Numbered from the stretch's first letter, positions 27,227-37,195 are shown. The stretch is DNA of 64,000 nt from JACCZX01 sp963829995 (GCA_963829995.1 CAWHKW010000020.1:1-64000), one strand, 5' to 3'. Translations and numbers: made by a program. Notes: generated from the sequence alone by a model not told the origin.

Positions 27227-27817
27227 TCACGCGTTCGCGCTGCGGCCGAGCATTCCCGATGCTTTCGCGGCATGCGTCGCAATCGCGTCCATCAGCGGCG
27301 GCGACAGGCAGTCGTAAGGCTCCAAGCCCAGCGCTTTCAGCCGGGCTCGGACCGCGCCCATGTTCGCGGGATCAGCGCCTGACTCGATAATCGATGAAAC
27401 GAACGCCGCGAATTCCGGCGGCGCCCATCCGCGATCGCGCGACAGTTCAGTGTGGATGAAATCCACGCCGAACAGCGGATGGTTCTTGTTTTCGATTCGA
27501 CCGTACATGTGTACGCCACACTCCTTGCACGCGTGGCGTTTGATCGTCGCACTTTCATCGACCACCTTCAGCTTGTCCTGATTCGCAGTGACGCTCAACT
27601 TGTCGCGCGGCACGACGGCCACCTGCGAGAACAGCGCACCGCGGGGCTTCCAGCATTTCGTGCAGCCACAGACGTGGTTGTGCGCGCACTGCCCGCTGAT
27701 CGAAACCGTTACCTTCTTATCAGAGCAATGGCATTGCAAGGTACCGCCGGCGAAATTTGCTGCTGCGGGTTTAAGGCCCTGATCGACTTCCGGATGAATC
27801 GAGATCGCGTTTGCCAT
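27227..27817 (-). CDS. gfa: S-(hydroxymethyl)glutathione synthase (Gfa)
   Basis: The product is 196 aa. Zinc-binding cysteines of the Gfa/CENP-V fold are clear: GGTLQCHCSDKKV, HVCGCTKCWKPRGALFSQVAVV and RHACKECGVHMYGRIE. It catalyses or supports the condensation of formaldehyde with glutathione, the first step of glutathione-dependent formaldehyde removal. GGAGGAGG precedes the ATG. The usual partner, a class III alcohol dehydrogenase, is not in this window. Confidence 0.92.
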   Translation of the reverse strand: MANAISIHPEVDQGLKPAAANFAGGTLQCHCSDKKVTVSISGQCAHNHVCGCTKCWKPRGALFSQVAVVPRDKLSVTANQDKLKVVDESATIKRHACKECGVHMYGRIENKNHPLFGVDFIHTELSRDRGWAPPEFAAFVSSIIESGADPANMGAVRARLKALGLEPYDCLSPPLMDAIATHAAKASGMLGRSANA

Positions 27818-27843
27818 GTTCGCCTCCTCCTGTTGTCAGACAG

Positions 27844-28824
27844 TCATGCAGCGCCGTGCGCCTCGACATAAAGCGCATACAGCGAATGGCAGCTTGCCAT
27901 GTAAAGACGATTCCTCTTCGCACCGCCGAAGGTCAGGTTCGCGCACCGCTCGGGCAACTGAATGAACCCGATTGCCGTGCCCTGCGGGTTGAACACCCTC
28001 ACGCCATCCAGGTCCGCTGAGCTTGCGCCCGGCGCGCCGCTCCAACCCCAACCGCACCACAGGTTGCCATCCATATCGACCTTGATGCCGTCGAGCGCGC
28101 CGGGACCGTTGGCATCCACCACTTTGATCTTGTTCGACACCGCTCCATTTGCGCCGACGTCGTAGCTCCAGATCAGGCGGTTCGGCTGCGCGCGGCTCTC
28201 TACGACATAAAGCTTCTTTTCGTCCGGCGAGAACGCGAGACCGTTCGGGCCGGCCAGCTCGTCGGTGACGAGTCCGAGCTTGCCGTCGGGCGCAATGCGA
28301 TACACGGAGTGAGGCAATTCGGGCGTTGCCTTGTCGCCTTCCCAGCTACCGCTGATGCCGAACGGTGGGTCGGTGAACCAAATCGAGTCGTCAGACTTGC
28401 AAACGATGTCGTTGGGCGAGTTCAGCCGCTTGCCATTGAACTTGTCAGCCAGCACGGTGATCGTGCCGTCATACTCGGTGCGCGTCACCCTGCGCGTCAG
28501 ATGTTCGCAGACCAGCAGCCGCCCCTGGCGGTCGCGCGTCATGCCATTCGAATTGTTTGCGGGCTGGCGAAACACACCGAACGCGCCAGTGGCTTCGTCG
28601 TAACGCATGATGCGATTGTTCGGGATGTCGCTGACGAGCAGATAACGGCCGTCGCCGAACCACACCGGACCTTCCGCCCAGCGCATCCCGGTACCCAACT
28701 GTTCGACGCTGCTGCTGTAGATGCGATATTTGCCGAAGCTCGGGTCGAGAATTCGAACCGACGGATCGGGGTAGCGCTGGCTCGGTTTAAAGCCGAACTC
28801 TTCTGATTGTTTGTGTACTGCCAT
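27844..28824 (-). CDS. SMP-30/gluconolactonase/LRE family protein
   Basis: The product is 326 aa. A six-bladed propeller pattern is visible, with GMRWAEGPVWFGDGRYLLVSD, LNSPNDIVCKSDDSIWFTDPPFG, GPNGLAFSPDEKKLYVVES and GALDGIKVDMDGNLWCGW; the Glu of AEGP, the Asn of PND and the Asp of LDGIKVD are the usual divalent-metal ligands. It probably hydrolyses a lactone. No signal peptide is present from 28824, the preferred ATG; a longer frame to 28893 is less likely. Confidence 0.9.
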   Translation of the reverse strand: MAVHKQSEEFGFKPSQRYPDPSVRILDPSFGKYRIYSSSVEQLGTGMRWAEGPVWFGDGRYLLVSDIPNNRIMRYDEATGAFGVFRQPANNSNGMTRDRQGRLLVCEHLTRRVTRTEYDGTITVLADKFNGKRLNSPNDIVCKSDDSIWFTDPPFGISGSWEGDKATPELPHSVYRIAPDGKLGLVTDELAGPNGLAFSPDEKKLYVVESRAQPNRLIWSYDVGANGAVSNKIKVVDANGPGALDGIKVDMDGNLWCGWGWSGAPGASSADLDGVRVFNPQGTAIGFIQLPERCANLTFGGAKRNRLYMASCHSLYALYVEAHGAA

Positions 28825-28911
28825 GTCCTTGACCAAGCGCCTCCGCTCTCGCTGCGTCCTACGGACATAGAATAGCCAGAAATTGCAGTTCAACTGCTAG
28901 AAGGGGGCCTG

Positions 28912-29436
28912 ATGATTCTCGGTATGTCTATTCCCACGTTTACTTTCGTTCACACCGCTTTGAGTTTGGTCGGAATCTTTGCAGGCCTCGTTGTGTTGTT
29001 CGGCATGTTCCGCTCGCGGCGGCTTCCAGGCTGGACCTTGGTGTTTCTTGTGACGACGGTGCTTACGAGCGTGACCGGATTCTTTTTCCCCGTCGAGCGG
29101 ATACTGCCGTCGCATGTGGTGGGCGTTATTTCACTTGCCGTGCTGGCGGTGACGCTTGCGGCGCTGTACCTCTTTCGGCTGGCGGGATCGTGGCGCTGGC
29201 TCTACGTGGCGACCGCTGTTTTTGCTCTTTACCTGAACGTTTTCGTCGGCGTTGTGCAGGCGTTCGGCAAAGTACCGTTCCTGAACGCCTGGGCACCCAA
29301 GCAAACGGACTTGCCTTTCATCGTCGCGCAAGGCGTTGTGCTCGTTGTCTTCGTCTACCTGGGCATCAAGGCGGTGCGCTCCTTCCATCCTGAAAAAAAT
29401 GGCCTCGGCACTGCGCGCGGCGCAGTACCGGCGTGA
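28912..29436 (+). CDS. Integral membrane protein of unknown function
   Basis: The product is 174 aa with five hydrophobic segments (VHTALSLVGIFAGLVVLFG, TLVFLVTTVLTSVTGFFFP, VVGVISLAVLAVTLAALYLF, WLYVATAVFALYLNVFVG, FIVAQGVVLVVFVYLG). AAGGGGG lies before the ATG. Similar proteins are annotated only as hypothetical. It is divergent from the SMP-30 gene. Confidence 0.7.
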   Translation: MILGMSIPTFTFVHTALSLVGIFAGLVVLFGMFRSRRLPGWTLVFLVTTVLTSVTGFFFPVERILPSHVVGVISLAVLAVTLAALYLFRLAGSWRWLYVATAVFALYLNVFVGVVQAFGKVPFLNAWAPKQTDLPFIVAQGVVLVVFVYLGIKAVRSFHPEKNGLGTARGAVPA

Positions 29437-29552
29437 GTTCGCCCCCGCGAGCTACATCTGCGCCGCACTTTCCGCCGGAAATACTTGTTTGCTGGTCAGT
29501 TCGACGCGTTCAAGCTGCAAGCCGCGGCGTGTGCACTCTGCACGCTTTGACA

Positions 29553-30015
29553 TCACCTACTTGCCCGTTCATCTTTACGCTGCTCTCGCGCGTGCGGGGA
29601 CCAAAACTTCTCCATCGAGAGGTACGTGAACGATGCGGTCCACGCGATCATCAGCAAGCCGTTCAGCGCTTCGACCCCCGCCAGGAGCCGAACCGGGCCC
29701 AGTGGCGCAATGTCGCCCAGGCCCAATGACGTGTACGTTTCCGCTGAAAAGTAAAGGCAGTCGAGGAAAGTTGTCGGTGTGCTCACCGCTCAGGTCTCCG
29801 ACGTCTCGGAAACGGATCAACGCGAACGTGGCGACGGCATACAGCCCAATCTCAACAGCGTGCGCAACGAACGCTACGAACATCACCACCAACAGCTTGG
29901 TACGCACGCGAATGCGAAGTCGCGGAAGTCCGACGTGCAGACCGCGTAGAACTTCGTAGTGAATCAGAGTTGTCAGTGCGATGAGGACGAGACTCGCGAG
30001 AATTACGGTCAGCAT
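29553..30015 (-). CDS. Two-TM potassium-channel-like protein (frameshifted near 29768)
   Basis: About 154 codons. The first frame has LTVILASLVLIALTTLIHYE and RTKLLVVMFVAFVAHAVEIG and ends at the pore approach; the second continues FLDCLYFSAETYTSLGLGD, then a last helix GLLMIAWTASFTYLSMEKFW. One extra base in the AAA/TTT run at about 29768 joins them. The pore signature TSLGLGD replaces the TVGYGD of K+ channels, so ion selectivity is open. Confidence 0.75.
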
Positions 30016-30117
30016 GCGCTGGCACCACAGAACATAGTCGTTCTCACTTGCCTAGTAGATCGAGCAAACCGCCCGGAGCTTACGATCATAGTTCGCAGCG
30101 CTAGCAGGATTACCCAA

Positions 30118-31086
30118 GTGAAGACGACACTTCTGATGCTGCCGCCTCAGACGCCAACGACGCGCGAATGGGCAAGGCGCCTGGCAGCTGCGCAACCCGA
30201 GCTATCGATCATCGTTGCAGAGAATGACGACGAAGCCGCGGCAGCCATCGGAAGGGCTAATGCGGCGTTCGGTACGGTGCCGCCGGCTTTGTTGCGCGCG
30301 GCTTCAAACCTGCGTTGGATTCAGGCGCCGCAGGCAGCGCCACCGGCTGGCTGGTATTACCCGGAGCTGATCGCGCACCCGGCGGTCGTGACGAACTTCC
30401 GCGAGATTTTTAATGACCATATCGGTGCGCACATCATGGCGTACGTTCTCGCGTTCGCTAGGGGGCTGCACCAGTATCTGCCGCAGCAACTGAAGCGCGA
30501 GTGGCGTCCGGCGCCGCACGACACCGGCGTTGTGCACCTGCCCGAAGCCACGATGCTGATCGTCGGAGTGGGCGGTATCGGCGCGGAAACGGGACGGCTT
30601 GCCGCCGCGTTTGGAATGCACGTCATAGGCGTTGACGCGCGACGCGGCGACGCGCCGCCGGGCGTGGCAGAACTGCATGAACCGGCCGCGCTTGACTCAC
30701 TGCTGCCACGCGCGGATTTCGTAGTGCTGACGATTCCGCATACGCCTTCGACTGAAGGCCTGATGAATCGCGCCCGGTTTCGGCGGATGAAGCGCAGCGC
30801 GTTCTTCATCAACATCGGACGCGGCATGACGACGCGCCTCGACGACCTCGTCGCTGCGCTTCAGGCGGGCGATATCGCCGGTGCCGCGCTCGATGTGTTC
30901 GAGCAGGAGCCGTTGCCCGCCGATCATCCGCTGTGGATCCTGCCGGGGGTGTTGATCACGCCGCATACGGCCGGCTACGGCCCGTATCTTGATGAGCGCC
31001 GGTACGACATTGTTTCCGACAACTGTCGCCGCTTCATTGCCGGGCAGCCGCTGCGAAACGTCGTCGACAAATCCAGCTGGTTCTGA
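30118..31086 (+). CDS. D-2-hydroxyacid dehydrogenase
   Basis: The product is 322 aa from GTG 30118. The NAD-binding motif is IVGVGGIGAETGRLAAAFGM, with acidic VDAR at the second strand end. Catalytic residues can be placed: Arg in NIGRG, Glu in DVFEQEPLP and His in TPHTAG. The substrate is a 2-hydroxy acid not deducible here. A longer upstream frame (to 29959) overlaps the channel gene and is rejected. The P450 gene follows after 17 bases and may be cotranscribed. Confidence 0.88.
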   Translation: MKTTLLMLPPQTPTTREWARRLAAAQPELSIIVAENDDEAAAAIGRANAAFGTVPPALLRAASNLRWIQAPQAAPPAGWYYPELIAHPAVVTNFREIFNDHIGAHIMAYVLAFARGLHQYLPQQLKREWRPAPHDTGVVHLPEATMLIVGVGGIGAETGRLAAAFGMHVIGVDARRGDAPPGVAELHEPAALDSLLPRADFVVLTIPHTPSTEGLMNRARFRRMKRSAFFINIGRGMTTRLDDLVAALQAGDIAGAALDVFEQEPLPADHPLWILPGVLITPHTAGYGPYLDERRYDIVSDNCRRFIAGQPLRNVVDKSSWF

Positions 31087-31103
31087 GACGTACTGCCTCG
31101 CGT

Positions 31104-32507
31104 ATGCGCGCAATCGATGACCTTCCCGGCCCGCGCGGCCTGCCGCTGCTCGGAAATGTGCTGCAGCTCAACACCGGGCGGATGCACACGATCCTCAGTG
31201 CGTGGGCCGACGAATTCGGTCCGATGTATCGATACCGGATTGCCAGTCTGGACGCACTGGTGGTTGCGGACACTGACTTGGTCAACGAAGTGCTGCGCAA
31301 CCGCCCAGATGGCTTTCGGCGCGGCAAGCGAATGCGGGCGATCATCCTCGAGTTGGGGGTGGACGGCGTATTTAACGCCGAGGGCGCAGACTGGAGGCGC
31401 CAGCGCAAGCTGGCAATGCTCGCGCTGAACACCAATCATCTGCGCGAATTCTTCACCCGACTGGAACTGGTGACCGCTCGGTTGCAGCGGCGCTGGGAGC
31501 ACGCGGCGGCCGCCGGTGAAACAGTAGACGCGCCGAGCGATCTGAGGCGCTTTACCGTCGACGTGACCAGCAGTCTTGCGTTCGGCAAGGACTTGAACAC
31601 GCTGGAAAAAGAGGGCGATCTAATCCAGCGTCATCTGGACAAGATTTTCCCGGCGGTGGCGCGGCGCTTGTTCGCCCCCTTTCCGTACTGGCGCTGGTTC
31701 AAGCTGCCCGTTGACCGCGAACTCGATGCTGCGGTCGTAGAGGTGCACAAGCTCGTAAATGACTTGGTCGCGGACGCCCGTCAACGCACCGACCACACAG
31801 GTTCAAAACGACCCGGCAACTTCCTTGATGCAATGGTCGCGGGCCAGACCGACGGCGCGGCAGCATTCACCGATGCGGAGATTGTCGGCAATGCGTTGAC
31901 GATGTTGCTTGCGGGTGAGGACACCACTTCGAACACGCTGGCCTGGATGATGCATCTGATGATCGAATACCCGGCCGTTCAAGCTCGGATGCAGGCAGAG
32001 GCCGATCGTGTACTGGGTGGCGCCGAGCGCCCCGGTGACTACGCCATCAGCGACGCGCTTCAGTACATCGAGGCGGTGGCGCAAGAAACGATGCGGCTCA
32101 AGCCGGTCGCGCCGTTTCTGTGGATCGAACCCCTCGAGGATGTTGTGATCGGCGATGTGCACGTGCCGAAGGGCACCCCAGTTAATGCACTGACAGCGCA
32201 CGTCGCAGCGGCGGCTAGCAATTTCACCGACGCCAAATCATTTCGCCCCGAACGGTGGCTCGATGCAGCAGGCCGCAGTGCAGACGGGCATAACACTCAG
32301 GCTTTCCTGCCTTTTGGCGCCGGTCCACGATTCTGTCCTGGGCGCCATCTTGCGATGCTCGAGATAAAGATGGTGGCCGCCATGCTCTGCCGCAATTTTG
32401 ACGTCTCACGCGCTCCGAATTCGCGACCAGCCAAAGAAGTGTTCTCCTTCACAATGATGCCGAGCTGCGTGTCCGTTCGGCTGCGCAGGCGGTCGCAGCA
32501 ACCTTAA
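31104..32507 (+). CDS. Cytochrome P450
   Basis: The product is 467 aa, soluble, opening with LPGPRGLPLLGNVLQL. The I-helix motif is LLAGEDTTSNTLAW, the K-helix ExxR is AQETMRLKPVAP, the meander has FRPERWLD, and the heme-ligand loop is FLPFGAGPRFCPGRHLAMLE. It resembles class E bacterial P450s of the CYP4-like or fatty-acid/sterol group; no substrate is claimed. No ferredoxin or reductase gene is nearby. Confidence 0.93.
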   Translation: MRAIDDLPGPRGLPLLGNVLQLNTGRMHTILSAWADEFGPMYRYRIASLDALVVADTDLVNEVLRNRPDGFRRGKRMRAIILELGVDGVFNAEGADWRRQRKLAMLALNTNHLREFFTRLELVTARLQRRWEHAAAAGETVDAPSDLRRFTVDVTSSLAFGKDLNTLEKEGDLIQRHLDKIFPAVARRLFAPFPYWRWFKLPVDRELDAAVVEVHKLVNDLVADARQRTDHTGSKRPGNFLDAMVAGQTDGAAAFTDAEIVGNALTMLLAGEDTTSNTLAWMMHLMIEYPAVQARMQAEADRVLGGAERPGDYAISDALQYIEAVAQETMRLKPVAPFLWIEPLEDVVIGDVHVPKGTPVNALTAHVAAAASNFTDAKSFRPERWLDAAGRSADGHNTQAFLPFGAGPRFCPGRHLAMLEIKMVAAMLCRNFDVSRAPNSRPAKEVFSFTMMPSCVSVRLRRRSQQP

Positions 32508-32687
32508 CAACGACGAAGCGATGAGTCGCTTCGCAGAGCGGGCACAAACGAGTTCCGATCCTCTGCCGTAGTTCGTCCGCCCCCGGCGCAGCCTGATCGT
32601 GGGCATTCGCCGCCCATCGCAATCAGGTGGCTACGCAGAATTGCGTTGCCTACTGTGTCGGATTGGCTGTCAGTACCGGGGGAAGAA

Positions 32688-34339
32688 ATGCTGAAAAAAG
32701 TATCGCAGTATTGCCTGCTTTTCCTGATTGCAACCTGCGTGCTCTTTGCGTCACCTTTGAGAGCCGCCGATCCAGTCAGAGGCAATCTTGTCAGCGTCGA
32801 GTGGCTTGCAAAGAATCTGCAGGACACTGACCTATTGATCCTCGACGCGTCGCCCGCGCAGATCTATCGAGGGCAACATATCCCCGGCGCGCTCAATGTC
32901 GATCTGTTCAGTTATGGCGCTCAGGAAGCTTCGGTTCCCGAAATGGAACAGCGCCTGCAGGCGGTAGGGGTCAGCCGCGGAAAGAAAATTGTGATTTACG
33001 ACCAGGGTGGCTCATTCATGGCCACGCGGCTCTTTTACGACCTGTACTACTACGGCTATCCCGGCGAAGGATCTTCTGGTCCTCGACGGCGGGCTCGCCA
33101 AATGGAAGGCGGTTGGAGGATCGATAACGAAAGATCCGACGCCCGCTCCGCAGAAGGGTTCGTTTCCGCATCACGACGATCAATGAGTACGCGCGGGTGA
33201 AGCTGCCCGAAATTCTGACTGCGAGCGGCGACACGAAAAACAATGCATTGGTCGAAGCACTCGACGCCAGCTGGCACTTCGGCGAGACCGCGTTCTTCGA
33301 CCGAGCGGGTCACATTCCGAACGGCATCATGCTGCCAAGCTCTGATTTCTTTAACGCCGACAAGACGTTCAAATCCGCTGAAGAAATCAAGCGGATGCTG
33401 ACCTATTTCGGGATCAAGCCCGAGCAACAGGTCTATAGCTATTGCGGCGGCGGTATCGCCGCGAGCGTGCCGTTCTTCGCGCTCAAGTTCATCGCCGATT
33501 ACCCGGAGGTCAAGCTTTACCAGGAGTCCGAGCTTGGATGGCTGCAGGACGAACGCGGCCTGCCGTTTTGGACCTACGACGCGCCGCTGTTGATGCGAGA
33601 AACGAACTGGCTGAAGACGTGGAGCGGCAAGACGATGCGGACCTACGACGTCTCACGAGTCAGCGTGATCGACGTGCGTCCTGCCGACGTATTCAAGCAG
33701 GGACACTTGCCGTATGCACTGAACATCACCGCCGATGTGTTCAAGAGCCATCTGAAGAATCCGGAAAAGCTCGCTGAGATTTTGGGTCAGGCGGGCGTCA
33801 ATGCGTCGCATGAAGCAGTGGTGGTTTCGGACGCCGGCCTGAACTCAGGCTCGGCAATCGCGTTCTTCATGCTGGAGAACTTGGGACAGCAGCGCGTGTC
33901 GGTCTTCATGGACTCGATTGACAAGTGGCTCGAGTCCGGTCTCGAAGTGACCAAGGATCCGACCGCAGTGGGCCCGAAGAAGGGACCGGGCGATCTATCG
34001 ATACCGCCGACGACTTATCCGGTGACTGCGCGCAAAAACACGCTTATCGCGGACCCGAAAAGCACGCAGGGGCAGTATCCAAAGATATTCATTGCCTCGG
34101 GCAAGACCGTTCCCGCCAAAGCGCCCGAGGGCAAAGTCGTTCACGTCCCGTACACCAGTCTTGTGAATGCCGACGGCAAGCCCAAGGCCGCGAAGGACAT
34201 CTGGAACATTTTGGTGAAGGCTGGCGTTCCGAGATACGCGGAGCTCGTGAGCTTCTCCGAAGATCCCGGCGAAGCGGCTGCCAACTATTTCATCCTGAAG
34301 TTGATGGGCTATCCGGATGTGAAGGTGCTGGTGATGTGA
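32688..34339 (+). CDS. Exported multi-domain rhodanese-like sulfurtransferase (frameshifted twice)
   Basis: About 550 codons from ATG 32688, which follows GGGGGAAG and opens a signal peptide (YCLLFLIATCVLFASPLRAA). Frames change near 33062 (YYGYP to AKDLLVLDGGLAKW) and near 33172 (to ITTINEYARVKLPE). Three rhodanese-like modules are seen: IYRGQHIPGALNVDLFSYG; GHIPNGIMLP with the active-site loop YSYCGGGIAASV; and DVRPADVFKQGHLPYALNIT. The third lacks a cysteine in the loop (VVVSDAGLNSG). The periplasmic location suggests sulfur transfer or thiosulfate handling, unproven. Confidence 0.85.
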
Positions 34340-34403
34340 TGCGAGGCGGCGTCGGCAAGGTGTCGGCGCCGCCCAAGCCCTCGCAGGGTCGCTGCGACCA
34401 GCG

Positions 34404-34730
34404 TCATCGCGCCGCGCTGTGCGCGCTGCTCTGCGCCTGCGACCAAACCAGCAACTTTTCAAAGTCCCCGTCGAAGGCGCGCTTCTTGAGCTCCTCATAG
34501 ACCATCGAGCAGGCTTGCATCTCGGGAGAGCCCAGTAGTCCGCGCATCGCATCCCGGTCGCAGGTCAGGTAGATCGCCTTCAGTTCGGCGACCGTCAACT
34601 GTCTCTTGTTGTCGCTTTCGGATTTGCCGAAGGCCGGGCCACTGGACAGCGCTGCGCAAAGGATCAGCGTCACACATCGAGTCGCGGGTAGGGTGGCTAC
34701 AGCGGTAAGCCTTGAAGTAAGTGATTTCAT
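34404..34730 (-). CDS. Small exported hypothetical protein
   Basis: The product is 108 aa with a signal peptide (TRCVTLILCAALSSGPAFG). The mature part has QLTVAELKAIYLTCDRDAM and two cysteines (LTCDRD, QACSMVYEELKKRA) that could form a disulfide. No known domain. GGAG precedes the ATG. It converges with the rhodanese gene; GGCGGCG/CGCCGCC (34345-34373) lies between the stops. Confidence 0.6.
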   Translation of the reverse strand: MKSLTSRLTAVATLPATRCVTLILCAALSSGPAFGKSESDNKRQLTVAELKAIYLTCDRDAMRGLLGSPEMQACSMVYEELKKRAFDGDFEKLLVWSQAQSSAHSAAR

Positions 34731-34899
34731 GGTTTGCTCCGGTTGATTCCGGCTCGTGCCGGCACGGAAGGAGCTTCAGGGGCTGCGCCCCACGGATTGC
34801 CCACGGGTTCCAAAATCCGTTTGTTGATCGCCTCAAATACGCCTGATTTGCTGCCGTGTTTTCGATGCCGGTGGTGGTCCTGCGGATTGGGTTACCCGC

Positions 34900-36423
34900 A
34901 TGAATCAGATGGATGACCCCGGACCGGGCGCATGCCTGCTCAACGCCCAGAGTCCCCGCATTCCTCGCCGCTTTTCGGCCCGTGTGACTCGACGGGTAAC
35001 GGTAGAAAGCGGGATGTCGAGCCCCGCACCTCGTCCTAGCAAATCGAGTCCGCCCGCAGCGGATACGCCCGCTGCAGAGACGCGCGCGCGCGCGCGGCTG
35101 TTTGAACTGCCTCGGCTGCGCAACGCCGAGCCCGCGCAGCGGCTGCAGTTGATCACTGTCAGCGCCGTCATGGTGCTGTGGTTTGCATTCACCGTCTGGG
35201 CGTCGTCGTTCTGGTTCGACGCGCTGGCCGATATGGTGGGGTTGATCGCCGCAATCTTCTTTGTCGGCGGCCTGGCGCTCGTGCCGAGCGCGATGAACAT
35301 GTTCGTCGTTGCCAGCTTGTTGATGGACCGACGCCCGCCGCGCCGGGCGCTCGCCAAGTATCCAGCGCTATCGGTGCTGATGTACGTGCGCGACTCGGCG
35401 CAATCGATTGCCGAGACCATTGAAAGCATCCGCCGCCAGGAATACCCGGGACCGTTCGAGGTGATCCTGATTGATGACGCGTCGACCGATCGCACGGCGT
35501 TCATCGTCCGCGGCATGGGTTACCGGTGGATCAAGGTGCTGCGTCAGACCAAAGGCCGCGGCAAGGCGGCGGCGCTCAACCGCGCACTCGAATCGGCGCA
35601 GCACGACCTGATCGTCACGCTCGATGCTGATGCCATCCTGTTCGGTGATGCGCTGTGGAGCATGGTGGAGCGCTACGTCGCCGCCGAACCCGATGTGCGA
35701 GCAATCTCCGGCTGCGTGCTGGTTCGCAACTCGCGCGAGAACTGGCTCACTCGTTTGCAGGAGTGGGATTACTTTCACGGTCTGGCGTCGATGAAGCGCA
35801 TGCAGTCGCAGTACCAGGGAACGGTGGTCGCTGAAGCGGCGTTCACGATCTACGACCGCGCCGCACTGAAGGAAGTCGGCGGCTGGCGATCCGACGTTGC
35901 CGAAGACGTGTTGCTGTCGTGGGACATGCTGCAGCGTGGCTGGCGCATCGGCTTCGCCGAAGACGCCTGCTGCTTCGTCATCGTACCGGCGGACATGAAA
36001 TCGTTTTTCCAGCAGCGCGTGCGCCAAGCGCGTGCAACGCTACGCGCGCTGCGTGACATGCCGGGCGAACTCGTCAAGCGAAAGAAGTCGATGCTGTTCG
36101 TCGTGTGGCACCTGCTGTTTCCGTGGACGGACCTCGCATTCACGCTGGGTTTCGTCCCGGGCGTCATTCTGTCGGTGGCTTACAGCAGTCATCTGCTGAT
36201 GGGGCCGATGGTGCTGACACTGCTGCCGGCCGTGCTTCTGCTTAACGTTGCGATCTTCTTCGTGATGCGCTCGATGTTCCACGCGCACGGCCTGAAGATC
36301 CGGCGCAACGTCGGTGGCTTCATCGTCTACGTCTTCGGATACAGCCTGCTGCTGCAGCCGGCACGCGCCGCCGGCTACTTGGCGGGCCTGATGCGGCCGC
36401 GGGCAAAAAAAACTGCGGCGTAA
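34900..36423 (+). CDS. Membrane glycosyltransferase family 2, PgaC-like
   Basis: The product is 507 aa, or 469 aa from an internal ATG at 35014. Two helices near residues 85-135 precede the GT-A domain, with FEVILIDDASTDRTA, DLIVTLDADAIL (DxD), GGWRSDVAEDVLLSWDML (acceptor-side Asp) and QQRVRQARAT, the Q-x-x-R region of processive enzymes (normally QRxRW; the Trp is absent). Three C-terminal helices follow. It may polymerise an N-acetylated hexosamine or similar sugar across the inner membrane, but no pga/exopolysaccharide partners are adjacent. Confidence 0.88.
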   Translation: MNQMDDPGPGACLLNAQSPRIPRRFSARVTRRVTVESGMSSPAPRPSKSSPPAADTPAAETRARARLFELPRLRNAEPAQRLQLITVSAVMVLWFAFTVWASSFWFDALADMVGLIAAIFFVGGLALVPSAMNMFVVASLLMDRRPPRRALAKYPALSVLMYVRDSAQSIAETIESIRRQEYPGPFEVILIDDASTDRTAFIVRGMGYRWIKVLRQTKGRGKAAALNRALESAQHDLIVTLDADAILFGDALWSMVERYVAAEPDVRAISGCVLVRNSRENWLTRLQEWDYFHGLASMKRMQSQYQGTVVAEAAFTIYDRAALKEVGGWRSDVAEDVLLSWDMLQRGWRIGFAEDACCFVIVPADMKSFFQQRVRQARATLRALRDMPGELVKRKKSMLFVVWHLLFPWTDLAFTLGFVPGVILSVAYSSHLLMGPMVLTLLPAVLLLNVAIFFVMRSMFHAHGLKIRRNVGGFIVYVFGYSLLLQPARAAGYLAGLMRPRAKKTAA

Positions 36424-36468
36424 CGACCTATATCCTGCGTGCCGTTGCGAAGTTGAGACGCGGTTCGC

Positions 36469-37029
36469 ATGGCACTGGGTTCAACGGTTTACAAGGCTGA
36501 GCTCTCGGTCGCCGACATTGGGAGGGGCTACTACGCCGAGCACATCCTGGCGCTGGCCCGCCATCCGTCCGAGACTGAAGAACGACTGATGGTGCGTTTG
36601 CTGGCGTTCGCGCTGCACGCTCACACAGACCTCAGGTTCGGGCGCGGGATTTCAACGGAAGACGAGCCTGACCTGTGGCAGAAAGATGCCACCGGAGTGA
36701 TCGATCAGTGGATCGACGTCGGGCTGCCTGATGAACGGTCCGTTCGGAAAGCATGCGGCCGTGCCGGTCGCGTTGTCGTCCTTGCCTATGGGGGTCGAAA
36801 GCTCGACATGTGGTGGCAGCAAAGTGCCGCCGCGCTCGCTCGCCACCGCAACCTGGAAGTCATCACCGTTTCGCCGGAGGAAACAGCGCAACTCGCTGCG
36901 CTGGCGCAGCGATCGATGCGATTGTCGTGCACCGTACAGGAAGGAAGTGCATGGATCGGGTCGGATCGTTCAGGTTGTAGCGTCGAACCGAAGTATTTGC
37001 AGCGCGCTGCAGACGAGCGTGGGCAGTGA
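36469..37029 (+). CDS. YaeQ family protein
   Basis: The product is 186 aa. STVYKAELSVADIGRGYYAEHI, HPSETEERLMVRLLAFALHA, EDEPDLWQKDATGVIDQWIDVG and LDMWWQQS are strict YaeQ signatures. The fold is related to PD-(D/E)XK nucleases; Glu/Asp/Lys at EDEPDLWQKD would fit the site, but the biochemical function is not settled. Confidence 0.93.
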   Translation: MALGSTVYKAELSVADIGRGYYAEHILALARHPSETEERLMVRLLAFALHAHTDLRFGRGISTEDEPDLWQKDATGVIDQWIDVGLPDERSVRKACGRAGRVVVLAYGGRKLDMWWQQSAAALARHRNLEVITVSPEETAQLAALAQRSMRLSCTVQEGSAWIGSDRSGCSVEPKYLQRAADERGQ

Positions 37030-37195
37030 GCCAGATGCGTTCACGTCGAGCGGACACATGGCTAGGCGCCTTGGCTCAACCAAAGCCTGACTTCTAACAT
37101 CGTCGCGCAGTTCACAGGCAGCGTGAGTCCCGCGGCTCGTGGAGGTGCGAACACCCACGCGCCGCAAGCCTGCAAGCCCCGGGAAAGCTCTGTGA

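Noticed and set aside
32508..32687. Hairpin CGAAGCGA-TGAG-TCGCTTCG after the P450 gene as a terminator
   Set aside because: The stem is good but there is no T run; kept as unproven.
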